Part shown: positions 1-5,081 of the stretch, one piece after another
How positions within the stretch are numbered: position 1 is the first letter of the stretch
Layout of the letters: each line of letters starts with the position of its first letter
From: an uncultured Clostridia bacterium
Lineage (GTDB): Bacteria > Bacillota > Clostridia > Oscillospirales > CAG-272
Direction: 5' to 3'
Assembly: GCA_937884385.1 (NCBI GenBank)
Contig: CALGCW010000052.1
Span: 1 to 5,344, forward strand
Length of the DNA: 5,344 bases
The notes under the pieces: generated by a model
The model's input: only the letters and a program-made list of their open reading frames with translations
What the model was told of the DNA's origin: nothing
Databases searched by the model: none
Program-made: the position numbers and the translations under genes

Positions 1-2
1 GT

Positions 3-1262
3 GCATTCGAGCAAGTAAACCTCATGGCAGGAGAGAATCCCAACCAGGCCGTAAGGCGTTTCACAAAGGCCTTCAACGACGCCGGCATACAGACACACAT
101 GCTCGACAGAGCACTCAATGCATTGAGAATGTTCCCGGTACCTGCTGATGTAAGACGATTGATGTATAAGGTAAAGAAGGCGCAGGGAGTTGATATAACA
201 CGTATCTTCTGTGGTTTGAACGATACAAGAAATATAATACCGTCAATCAAATACGCGCTTGAGGCAGGAATGATACCGCAGGCAACACTTTGTATCACTT
301 CCTCCCCTATCCATACTGTTGAGTACTACAGCAATATTGCCGACGAACTCATCGCAGCCGGGGCAACAGAAATATGTCTCAAGGACATGGCCGGCATCGG
401 ACGCCCTGATTTCCTTGGCCGCCTTACCAGAAGCATAAAGGAGAAACACCCCGAAATAATAATACAGTACCACGGGCATAGCGGTCCGGGTCTCTCCATG
501 GCTTCTATTCTCGAAGTATGCAAGAACGGCTGCGACATAATTGACACAGCAATAGAGCCTCTTTCATGGGGCAAGGTTCACCCGGACATCATAAGCGTTC
601 AAGCAATGCTTAAAGATGCAGGATTCAACGTACCGGAAATCAACATGAACGCATACATGAAAGCACGCAGCCTTACTCAGGAATTCATCGACGACTGGTT
701 AGGCATTTTCATGGACAAGAACAACAAGCTCATGAGTTCTCTCTTGCTTACCAGCGGATTGCCGGGCGGCATGATGGGTTCAATGATGTCCGACCTTGCC
801 GGTGTACATAAAGGCATCAACGGTATCCTGCAGAGCAAAGGCAAGCCAACATACACACTCGACGAGCTTATGGTCGAGCTCTTCAATGAGGTCGCTTATG
901 TTTGGCCACGTGTCGGCTATCCCCCACTCGTTACTCCATTCAGCCAATATGTAAAGAACATCGCACTCATGAACCTGCTCTCACGTGCCCAGGACGAACC
1001 GCGATTCAGCCGTATGGACGAAAGCATGTGGGGAATGATTCTCGGCAAGAGCGGACGTTTGCCGGGCGATGTTGCGCCCGAAATCAAGGAACTTGCAAAA
1101 GAGAAGGGCTATGAGTTCACTACTGCCGACCCGCAGAGTTTCTATCCCGATGCTCTTGAAAAACAGTTTGAAAACGGTAATAATCACATTATTGTTGATG
1201 AAAAATGCGGAGTTATAACCGCCTATGCCATATTCTTCATTTTTGAAAAAGCCTTTTTCTGA
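3..1262 (+). CDS. pycB: Pyruvate carboxylase subunit B / oxaloacetate decarboxylase alpha-type carboxyltransferase, broken at both ends
   Basis: This is the biotin-dependent carboxyltransferase (TIM-barrel PYC/OADA family) that moves CO2 between carboxybiotin and pyruvate/oxaloacetate in the cytoplasm, or at the membrane as part of a sodium-pumping decarboxylase. Counting residues from the ATG at 24, ICLKDMAG carries the lysine that is carboxylated in the family (K120). QYHGHSG holds the two metal-ligand histidines (H150, H152). GLND (64-67), DTAIEP (174-179), LPGGMMGS (246-253), YPPLVTPFSQ (299-308) and GKSGRLPG (341-348) are further family signatures. The frame stays open upstream of ATG 24 and encodes AFEQVNL, which matches the family, so the true start and roughly 50 residues (including the first metal ligand) lie outside the window. 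Family resemblance fades after about residue 381 (nt 1166). The last ~31 residues, rich in hydrophobic and Phe residues, are out-of-gene translation across the junction. From memory the closest relatives are Bacteroidales proteins. A downstream biotin-carrier subunit would be expected but is not present. Confidence 0.9.
   Translation, partial: AFEQVNLMAGENPNQAVRRFTKAFNDAGIQTHMLDRALNALRMFPVPADVRRLMYKVKKAQGVDITRIFCGLNDTRNIIPSIKYALEAGMIPQATLCITSSPIHTVEYYSNIADELIAAGATEICLKDMAGIGRPDFLGRLTRSIKEKHPEIIIQYHGHSGPGLSMASILEVCKNGCDIIDTAIEPLSWGKVHPDIISVQAMLKDAGFNVPEINMNAYMKARSLTQEFIDDWLGIFMDKNNKLMSSLLLTSGLPGGMMGSMMSDLAGVHKGINGILQSKGKPTYTLDELMVELFNEVAYVWPRVGYPPLVTPFSQYVKNIALMNLLSRAQDEPRFSRMDESMWGMILGKSGRLPGDVAPEIKELAKEKGYEFTTADPQSFYPDALEKQFENGNNHIIVDEKCGVITAYAIFFIFEKAFF
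1167..1226. other. Probable chimeric junction between two unrelated DNA segments
   Basis: Two genes converge and both lose their C-terminal parts here. The plus-strand carboxyltransferase stops resembling its family at about 1166. The minus-strand PBP2 reaches a stop at 1225-1223 before its transpeptidase domain, and no frame beyond it resumes PBP2 sequence (a frame shifted by one reads on, but without any recognisable transpeptidase motif). I cannot place the break to the base. A few tens of bases around 1180-1222 belong recognisably to neither gene. An assembly or amplification chimera is the simplest reading; a genuine rearrangement is the alternative. Confidence 0.75.
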
Positions 1263-2311
1263 GCTTCTTCAAAACTTTCTGCACTGATAACATGCTCCAT
1301 TTTGCAGGCATCCTCGGCGGCGATCTGCGTATTGAGGTCGATGGTGAGCCACACGTCCTTTCCGATGATGGGCTCTACGGTCACCTCTTCCTTTACTATC
1401 TCGCCATAAGAGTTGCGGGTGATGGTGCGGACGCCGTCCTTGCCGCGAAGGTACATTTCAAATGCTGCTTCGCAGCCGTCAATACCTACGGTTGCGTTGA
1501 TATCGTAGCCGAGGGCCTTATAATAATCCCAGGTCTCGGCGGTGATCGCCCCCACTCTGCCGAGGATATGCGATGCGTAGCCGGGGTAGAGGTAGGTCCT
1601 CTTGGTGCTTATCCTATCGGACACACCTGCGATCGAGAGCTCCTTTACGTAGGTGACAAAGTCGATATCCACACCGCTTGCGATGCAATACGGTGTGATG
1701 GAGCTGAACTGCATTCTGATCATATCGTATCTCACGCGGAGAAGGGAATTGATCTCCCCGTCGGTATAGACGGGATCTCCGTTTTCGTCGAGCTTATCAT
1801 ATTTCCATCTTTTTACGAGGTATGCGACGAAATCCTCGGCTGTGATGTCCTCCTTGCCGAGGTCGGTAAGTATCCTTTGAAGTGCTTTATTGGTTGCGGT
1901 ACCCTCGGTTTTAGCTTCGGTGGAATAGTAAAGATTGGGATATTCGCCCGCGAAGGGGTAGAGATCGGAGACCCTATAGCTTCCCATCTGTTCTTTATCC
2001 ATTGCTTCAAGTACCTTAAGTATTGTTTTGTTGAATTCAACGAAATCGTCGGGCATGTACCTATAATCGAAGATTATATCGTAGGAATAGGAGCTTGAAA
2101 CGAGCACGTTGCCGTTTCTGTCGCAGATGTTGCCGCGCAGTGATTGGATTATCTCCGTTTCCGTTGTGTATTCGCTTTCTGCGCGGAGATCCTCGGTCTT
2201 ATTTACGTTAAATTGAAGATTTGCAAGTCTTGCCGCAAAGATCAGGCAGATAAGGATCAAAGCAGAGGACAAAAATATGTACTTTTGCGTAAGATCGTTC
2301 TTTTTCTTCAT
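1223..2311 (-). CDS. mrdA: Penicillin-binding protein 2 (elongation transpeptidase), N-terminal part only
   Basis: PBP2 is the class B transpeptidase that cross-links peptidoglycan during rod elongation, working with RodA and the Mre proteins. The 362 residues give a short basic N-terminus and one membrane anchor (about 11-30). They continue with the class B dimerisation-domain signature RGNICDRNGNVL (59-70), the conserved YPGYASHILG (242-251), GIDGCEAAFEMYLRGKDG (276-293), and VWLTIDLNTQ (320-329), which leads into the transpeptidase domain. The protein then stops. The active-site SxxK, SxN and KTG motifs are all missing, and the usual length is about 600-900 residues, so the product as written cannot be a working transpeptidase. 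The break coincides with the junction near 1200 and is probably not biological. The start is supported by AAAGGAG at 2327-2321, nine bases upstream. The gene lies 56 bp after the protease gene with no hairpin between, so it probably shares the mreD operon. Confidence 0.88.
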   Translation of the reverse strand: MKKKNDLTQKYIFLSSALILICLIFAARLANLQFNVNKTEDLRAESEYTTETEIIQSLRGNICDRNGNVLVSSSYSYDIIFDYRYMPDDFVEFNKTILKVLEAMDKEQMGSYRVSDLYPFAGEYPNLYYSTEAKTEGTATNKALQRILTDLGKEDITAEDFVAYLVKRWKYDKLDENGDPVYTDGEINSLLRVRYDMIRMQFSSITPYCIASGVDIDFVTYVKELSIAGVSDRISTKRTYLYPGYASHILGRVGAITAETWDYYKALGYDINATVGIDGCEAAFEMYLRGKDGVRTITRNSYGEIVKEEVTVEPIIGKDVWLTIDLNTQIAAEDACKMEHVISAESFEEAQKKAFSKMKNMA

Positions 2312-2367
2312 TTTTATCCTCTCCTTTCGTTAGTAGTTTGAGTTTGGATTTGTTTTGCGTTTTGTAT

Positions 2368-3426
2368 TTATCCTGCGGCGGGCGCAAAGGTGCTTATAGC
2401 GATGACAAGCAGGCAGTAGGCGATGAACGCTATCGCTCCGGGATTGAAGAACACCGTTTCTGCTACCGTTCCCTTGGGAAGAGTGAACTCTCCCTTATTG
2501 AAGTGTATATTTCTCAAATTTCTTGTGAGAAGATATATGCCGATAAAGATCATTCCGTAATATACGAGCTCGTAAATTCCGAGAAGGGCTATGGGCAGTG
2601 CGTTTGCTGCTATATATTCATCGGTAAGTGTTCCTTCGAGTGAGAGATTGAGAAATTCCTCAAAATCCATCATTGACATGATGCCCGAGGGGAGAATTCC
2701 GCAGAACATATTCATAAATATATGAAGAAGGATGGGGTAGATGATCTTGCCCGATCTTATATAGATATAGGAAAGCGCGATGCCGAGCATAGCTGCATAG
2801 AAGAACTGATAGAGATTGCCGTGGAAGAGACCGAACATAAGGGCGGGGACAAACACTGCTATGGCTTCGCCGTAGGGGTAAAGTCTGTCGACGAGTATCT
2901 TTCTGAACATAAGCTCCTCAACGATGGGGCCGATTATGCCGACGATAACAAGTGAGAGCCAGAAATTCGTCTGCGAAAGGATCTCGTTAACGCTATCCTC
3001 GGGCACGTTTCCTGTTGAGAGCTCGACAAGGCTCATGATTATATTTGAAATGTAGCTGCCTGCGAACATTACAAAAATGGAGACGAGCGCGTATTTTATA
3101 AATCTACCGAAGGAGAAGGGTCCCTTATGAGGTGTGCTCTTCGGTATCTTTCTGACCATTAAAAGAAGCGCGGGAAAGGCTATACAATACTGTATCACGG
3201 AGCTGATTATTATTGCGGTGTTGCCGTTTTTTAACAATTCGGGCGCGAAGTTCTCAAGCAAGGAGTATATTGCGTAGACCGCTATTTCGCATATGATAAG
3301 ATATCCGAAGAAGGACAAAGCTATCCTTGAAAACACTCTTTTATGCTTTTTGAGTTCCTCGGGGGGCATCTTTACTTCCTCCGGGGTTTCATTGGGATTA
3401 AGATTGGGATCAAAATTTTCGTTCAT
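2368..3426 (-). CDS. CPBP (CAAX protease / Abi) family intramembrane metalloprotease
   Basis: This is a predicted polytopic membrane protease of the type II CAAX-prenyl-endopeptidase-like (CPBP, formerly Abi) superfamily. All three active-site motifs are present: EELMFR (E170, E171, R175), FGLFH (F198 and H202) and HIFMN (H235, N239), each in or next to a hydrophobic segment. An acidic, Pro-rich cytoplasmic N-terminus (1-30) precedes some eight membrane segments, at about 33-57, 70-92, 108-133, 153-170, 188-220, 228-247, 276-300 and 329-348. The 352-residue length exceeds the ~200-300 typical of simple family members, because of the N-terminal tail and two extra C-terminal helices. Its ATG overlaps the mreD stop as ATGA (3426-3423), which suggests translational coupling. 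A GAAAGGAA ribosome site lies at 3445-3438. Family members process peptides, act in bacteriocin immunity, or regulate membrane proteins. The substrate here cannot be read from sequence; its place between mreD and mrdA makes a cell-envelope role an inference only. Confidence 0.9.
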   Translation of the reverse strand: MNENFDPNLNPNETPEEVKMPPEELKKHKRVFSRIALSFFGYLIICEIAVYAIYSLLENFAPELLKNGNTAIIISSVIQYCIAFPALLLMVRKIPKSTPHKGPFSFGRFIKYALVSIFVMFAGSYISNIIMSLVELSTGNVPEDSVNEILSQTNFWLSLVIVGIIGPIVEELMFRKILVDRLYPYGEAIAVFVPALMFGLFHGNLYQFFYAAMLGIALSYIYIRSGKIIYPILLHIFMNMFCGILPSGIMSMMDFEEFLNLSLEGTLTDEYIAANALPIALLGIYELVYYGMIFIGIYLLTRNLRNIHFNKGEFTLPKGTVAETVFFNPGAIAFIAYCLLVIAISTFAPAAG

Positions 3427-3974
3427 TGTCGTATATGTTCCTTTCTTGATTTTTTGTTGAATATATCAGAGATCGTTTTGAAAATTAAGTATGAGAGGGA
3501 GCAGAACACCATTGAGGATAAATATTCGGGGATGACTATGCTTGCAAGTGTTCCGAACAGGCTGAAGCTTTGTGCGAAAAGTGACGTTTCAGCTATATTC
3601 CAGATCGCTTTTACACCGTATATAAAGGCTGCAAGGGCGATGAAGGACGGGTAGTTCTTGGAAAGCGCTTTTTCGGAAATGCTCCAGAAGACGTATCCGC
3701 ACAAAAATGAAAAGATGATATAAAGCGGATACTTGATGCCTCCAAGAGCACAGTAGAAAAAGCCTGAGATGATACCTGTGACGGCAGAGACCTTATGCTC
3801 ATCGAAGATCGCCACGGTCAGCACCGCGCCAAGCAACAGGTCAGGGGTGGCACCGAACAGGTTTATCTTGGAAAAAAAGGTGCTTTGAAGAATCGCGAGA
3901 AAGAACAGAGCCACACCGTACACGGCACTCTTATAGCCGAGAAGCTTTGCTTTGGTTGAGTTTACATTCTGCAT
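3423..3974 (-). CDS. mreD: Rod shape-determining protein MreD
   Basis: MreD is a small integral membrane protein of the MreBCD elongation complex that helps position PBP2/RodA during lateral wall synthesis. The 183 residues are mostly hydrophobic, with about five to six membrane segments: near 15-30, 44-57, 62-80, 83-98, 109-127 and 146-167. They end in a basic tail. The N-terminal part shows the family pattern: a first helix ending in LQSTFF (29-34), then NLFGATPDLLLG (38-49). MreD is poorly conserved, so the call rests on this motif, the length, the topology and co-transcription with mrdA. The start is fixed by AAGGAGGT at 3988-3981, six bases upstream. A sigma-A promoter lies just ahead, so mreD appears to be the first gene of its transcript. 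mreB and mreC, which normally precede it, are absent; abrB with its own terminator sits upstream instead. Confidence 0.85.
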   Translation of the reverse strand: MQNVNSTKAKLLGYKSAVYGVALFFLAILQSTFFSKINLFGATPDLLLGAVLTVAIFDEHKVSAVTGIISGFFYCALGGIKYPLYIIFSFLCGYVFWSISEKALSKNYPSFIALAAFIYGVKAIWNIAETSLFAQSFSLFGTLASIVIPEYLSSMVFCSLSYLIFKTISDIFNKKSRKEHIRQ

Positions 3975-4011
3975 TTTTACACCTCCTTGTTCCGATTTTA
4001 TTCCAATTTAT

Positions 4012-4040
4012 ATTATACAATAAAATACTGAAAAAATCAA
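4012..4040 (-). promoter_or_regulatory. Sigma-A promoter of the mreD operon
   Basis: On the minus strand a -35 box TTGATT (4040-4035) is followed after exactly 17 bp by a -10 box TATAAT (4017-4012), in very AT-rich DNA. The expected start near 4005 would leave a leader of about 30 nt containing the mreD ribosome site. The promoter lies downstream of the abrB terminator, which supports separate transcription of abrB and mreD. Confidence 0.8.
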
Positions 4041-4061
4041 TAAAAATAGCAAACAAAAAGC

Positions 4062-4090
4062 AAAAAAGTCGGGCGTTGCCCGACTTTTTT
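4062..4090 (-). terminator. Rho-independent terminator of abrB (symmetrical)
   Basis: GTCGGGC (4068-4074), loop GTT and GCCCGAC (4078-4084) form a perfect 7-bp GC-rich stem, flanked by A6 (4062-4067) and T6 (4085-4090). Read on the minus strand it follows the abrB stop by 23 bp and ends in a T run, so it should terminate abrB. Because of its symmetry it could also stop plus-strand transcripts. Confidence 0.93.
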
Positions 4091-4113
4091 GGAATTATTA
4101 AACTGTCTTTTTC

Positions 4114-4359
4114 TTAAGCGAGTTTAGAAAGCTTTGCAAGACAAGACTTGCATACCTTTTTGTCTTCAAAGGTGACAACATCATCTTCGCTGTCGCAGAA
4201 AATGCAAGCGTCGCTGTGCTTCTTGAGAACGATCTTATCACCCTGGACGAAGATCTCAAGAAGATCCTTCGTTTTGATGTCAAGGTTCTCCCGGATCTCC
4301 ATTGGAATGACCACTCTTCCGAGTGCGTCGACCGGTCTTGTTATACCAGTGGATTTCAT
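4114..4359 (-). CDS. abrB: AbrB/SpoVT-family transition-state regulator with a cysteine-pair (zinc-ribbon-like) tail
   Basis: This is an 81-residue DNA-binding regulator. The N-terminal half is a typical swapped-hairpin AbrB domain: MKSTGITRPVDALGRVVIP (1-19), EIRENLDI (21-28) and DKIVLKK (41-47). It dimerises and binds promoter DNA. In Firmicutes, AbrB-type proteins repress stationary-phase, competence and biofilm genes. The C-terminal half differs from Bacillus AbrB. It holds CIFC (C52, C55) and CKSC (C70, C73), a CxxC-x14-CxxC arrangement that could bind zinc or respond to redox state; I recall this variant in clostridia. An in-frame ATG 27 codons upstream (4440) is rejected as the start: its extension is Lys/Arg/Pro-rich, unlike the family, and translates leader hairpins. 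The ATG at 4359 has a strong ribosome site. The gene is monocistronic, with its own promoter, a leader of about 154 nt and a terminator. Its targets are not visible here. Confidence 0.92.
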   Translation of the reverse strand: MKSTGITRPVDALGRVVIPMEIRENLDIKTKDLLEIFVQGDKIVLKKHSDACIFCDSEDDVVTFEDKKVCKSCLAKLSKLA

Positions 4360-4513
4360 ATTTATACTCCTTTTCTTTCCCCTGTGTTTGCGTGCTGTGT
4401 AGCACGTTGACTTCGGGTTTTTCGGGGGATGAGTCCCCACAAGTACCGATGCAAGGAAAAAGTAACGGCAGCTTTTTCAATGCAAAAGAGGAAGCTTTCA
4501 TGCTTCATTCGGT
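4360..4513 (-). promoter_or_regulatory. Long structured 5' leader of abrB
   Basis: The consensus promoter at 4548-4520 predicts a start near 4513, which leaves about 154 nt before the abrB ATG. Two perfect short hairpins lie in the ATG-proximal half. GGGGA and TCCCC pair around a 4-nt loop at 4438-4425. CGTGCT and AGCACG pair around ACAC at 4406-4391, 16 nt upstream of the ribosome site. The 5' half holds repeated GCAT/AAAGC-type stretches that may pair but form no clear stem by eye. I do not recognise a known riboswitch, T-box or ribosomal-protein leader. No T run follows either hairpin, so neither is a simple terminator. Control of abrB mRNA translation or stability is possible but unproven. 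Confidence 0.5.
4367..4374 (-). promoter_or_regulatory. Ribosome binding site that fixes the abrB start
   Basis: AAAAGGAG (4374-4367) lies seven bases before ATG 4359 on the minus strand. The upstream in-frame ATG at 4440 has no such site. This supports the 81-residue protein rather than a 108-residue form. Confidence 0.9.
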
Positions 4514-4519
4514 TATGCT

Positions 4520-4548
4520 ATTATATAGTAAAAAAGGCAAAATGTCAA
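4520..4548 (-). promoter_or_regulatory. Perfect-consensus sigma-A promoter of abrB
   Basis: On the minus strand TTGACA (4548-4543), a 17-bp spacer and TATAAT (4525-4520) match the vegetative consensus at every position. A-rich tracts upstream (about 4560-4595) could act as an UP element. Such a strong promoter suggests high basal expression, held in check by a repressor or by the leader. Confidence 0.88.
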
Positions 4549-4589
4549 CCTCGTTGGCGAATTTTTGGTTATTTTGACTATTGTTTTTT

Positions 4590-4619
4590 AAAAAATAACG
4601 CACCGAATAATCGGTGCGT
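4590..4619 (-). terminator. Rho-independent terminator after the microprotein gene
   Basis: ACGCACCGA (4598-4606), loop ATAA and TCGGTGCGT (4611-4619) make a perfect 9-bp stem. On the minus strand the stem is followed by TATTTTTT (4597-4590). No T run follows on the plus strand, so it works in the minus direction only. It begins 36 bp after the stop of the 30-residue gene. Confidence 0.9.
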
Positions 4620-4655
4620 CGTGCGGGATCGATGTTTTGCCCGTGTTTATTACCG

Positions 4656-4748
4656 TTATCTGTTGCAGCAGCAGGTGATGATAAGAAGGGCAATGAGAAG
4701 AAGCCAGATATAGTCGTTTTCAAAAAGATGGCAAAGGCAGTTGTTCAT
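4656..4748 (-). CDS. 30-residue cysteine-rich single-pass membrane microprotein
   Basis: This tiny gene is easily missed by gene callers. The minus-strand frame from ATG 4748-4746 to TAA 4658-4656 encodes 30 residues. A polar head MNNCLCHLFEND (1-12) has two cysteines. One hydrophobic segment rich in Leu and Ile, about residues 13-24 with W15 at its start, follows. The protein ends in TCCCNR, with three consecutive cysteines. Support for reality: AGGAG five bases before the ATG, a strong terminator directly downstream, and a Cys/hydrophobic composition that random DNA rarely gives. I recall similar short Cys-Leu-Ile-Trp proteins in clostridial genomes, and they resemble YjcZ-type sporulation microproteins in size and layout, but I cannot name a family. 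Membrane insertion is likely; the cysteines could bind metal or form disulfides. The function is unknown. It lies upstream of abrB, but terminator and promoter separate the two transcripts. Confidence 0.72.
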   Translation of the reverse strand: MNNCLCHLFENDYIWLLLIALLIITCCCNR

Positions 4749-4764
4749 AGATGCTCCTATCCGT

Positions 4765-4825
4765 TGCGCAGAAGCGCAGCTCTGTTTCGTTTAAGTGGCG
4801 GTGCGTTGCCGCTTTTCCGCCGCTT
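4765..4825 (-). promoter_or_regulatory. Hairpin-bearing leader of the microprotein gene
   Basis: Two inverted repeats precede the microprotein ribosome site. TGCGC and GCGCA pair around a 4-nt loop at 4765-4778, a few bases upstream of the AGGAG. AAGTGGCGG (4793-4801) and CCGCCGCTT (4817-4825) pair in 8 of 9 positions around a 15-nt loop. Within the larger repeat GCGG can pair with CCGC at 4809-4812 instead, so alternative folds exist. Neither has a T run. They may stabilise the mRNA or affect ribosome access, or may be remnants of the repeat-rich spacer to the right. Confidence 0.4.
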
Positions 4826-4832
4826 TGTTATC

Positions 4833-4862
4833 ATTTTATGTCAAAGCGGGAAAAGTGTGCAA
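4833..4862 (-). promoter_or_regulatory. Possible promoter of the microprotein gene
   Basis: On the minus strand TTGCAC (4862-4857) and TAAAAT (4838-4833) are separated by 18 bp, a moderate sigma-A match. It would start transcription near 4826, at the foot of the larger leader hairpin. A TTGACA at 4844-4839 is closer to the -35 consensus but has no suitable -10 box 16-18 bp downstream. Confidence 0.35.
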
Positions 4863-4874
4863 GGGAGGAAATGT

Positions 4875-4916
4875 AAAATGCAAAGTGCAAAATGCAAAGC
4901 GCAAAGGGCAAAATTG
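4875..4916. repeat. Heptad-repeat tag, copy 1
   Basis: Five consecutive 7-bp units (AAAATGC, AAAGTGC, AAAATGC, AAAGCGC, AAAGGGC) end in AAAATTG. A degenerate extra unit precedes them at 4868-4874. The same arrangement recurs at 5044 and 5278. The 30 bases after it resemble those after copy 3 (GATTTAT, then GGG, then TTG and AATAT). Confidence 0.88.
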
Positions 4917-4927
4917 TGATTTATCGG

Positions 4928-4944
4928 GATATTGAAGAAATATC
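4928..4944. repeat. Short AT-rich hairpin
   Basis: GATATT and AATATC pair perfectly around GAAGA just after heptad tag copy 1. There is no T run, so it is not a terminator. It is probably part of the repeat structure. Confidence 0.45.
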
Positions 4945-4956
4945 TTTGCCTATGGA

Positions 4957-5009
4957 GAGGGGAACTCCCTCAGGCTCGTACCTCGCCAGCTCCCTCTGCG
5001 GAAGGAGCC
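4957..5009. repeat. GC-rich interspersed hairpin element (CTCCCTC...GGAGCC type)
   Basis: GAGGG and CCCTC (4957-4961, 4967-4971) and GCTCC and GGAGC (4989-4993, 5004-5008) are nested inverted repeats joined by a CTCG-rich linker. The layout CTCCCTC, variable middle, GCTCCCTC, GGAGCC resembles a family of non-coding elements I recall scattered through clostridial genomes. A diverged relative seems to occur at about 5162-5207. No coding signal. Confidence 0.6.
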
Positions 5010-5043
5010 TTCTGTAAGGCAACCTTTCGTGTGTAGCCGTGGA

Positions 5044-5071
5044 GGAATGCAAAGTGCAAAGTGCAAAATTG
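5044..5071. repeat. Heptad-repeat tag, copy 2
   Basis: GGAATGC, AAAGTGC, AAAGTGC and AAAATTG follow without gaps. This is the shortest copy, about 170 bp after copy 1. It forms the left border of the 191-bp inverted-repeat unit. Confidence 0.88.
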
Positions 5072-5081
5072 GAGGTATATT

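Noticed and set aside
24..1262. Complete 412-residue carboxyltransferase starting at ATG 24
   Set aside because: The frame is open to the window edge with family-like residues before the ATG, no ribosome site precedes it, and the first metal-ligand motif is missing, so ATG 24 is internal.
1292..2098. Plus-strand open frame of 268 codons
   Set aside because: It is the antisense shadow of the PBP2 gene. It has no ribosome site and no recognisable motif, whereas the minus strand shows clear PBP2 signatures.
4360..4440. 27-residue N-terminal extension of AbrB from ATG 4440
   Set aside because: It has no ribosome site, the residues are unlike the family, and it overlaps the leader hairpins; ATG 4359 has AAAAGGAG.
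4280..4501. Minus-strand open frame of 73 codons spanning the abrB leader and start
   Set aside because: Its ATG lies about 12 nt after the predicted transcription start without a ribosome site. The C-terminal half is out-of-frame abrB, and the composition is basic and low in structure.
4505..4723. Minus-strand open frame of 72 codons overlapping the microprotein gene
   Set aside because: It runs through the terminator hairpin and the abrB promoter and has no supporting motif; the 30-residue frame has the ribosome site.
4879..4919. Plus-strand 13-codon frame preceded by GGGAGG, starting in heptad tag 1
   Set aside because: The peptide is only the translated heptad repeat, and the other tag copies give no matching gene.
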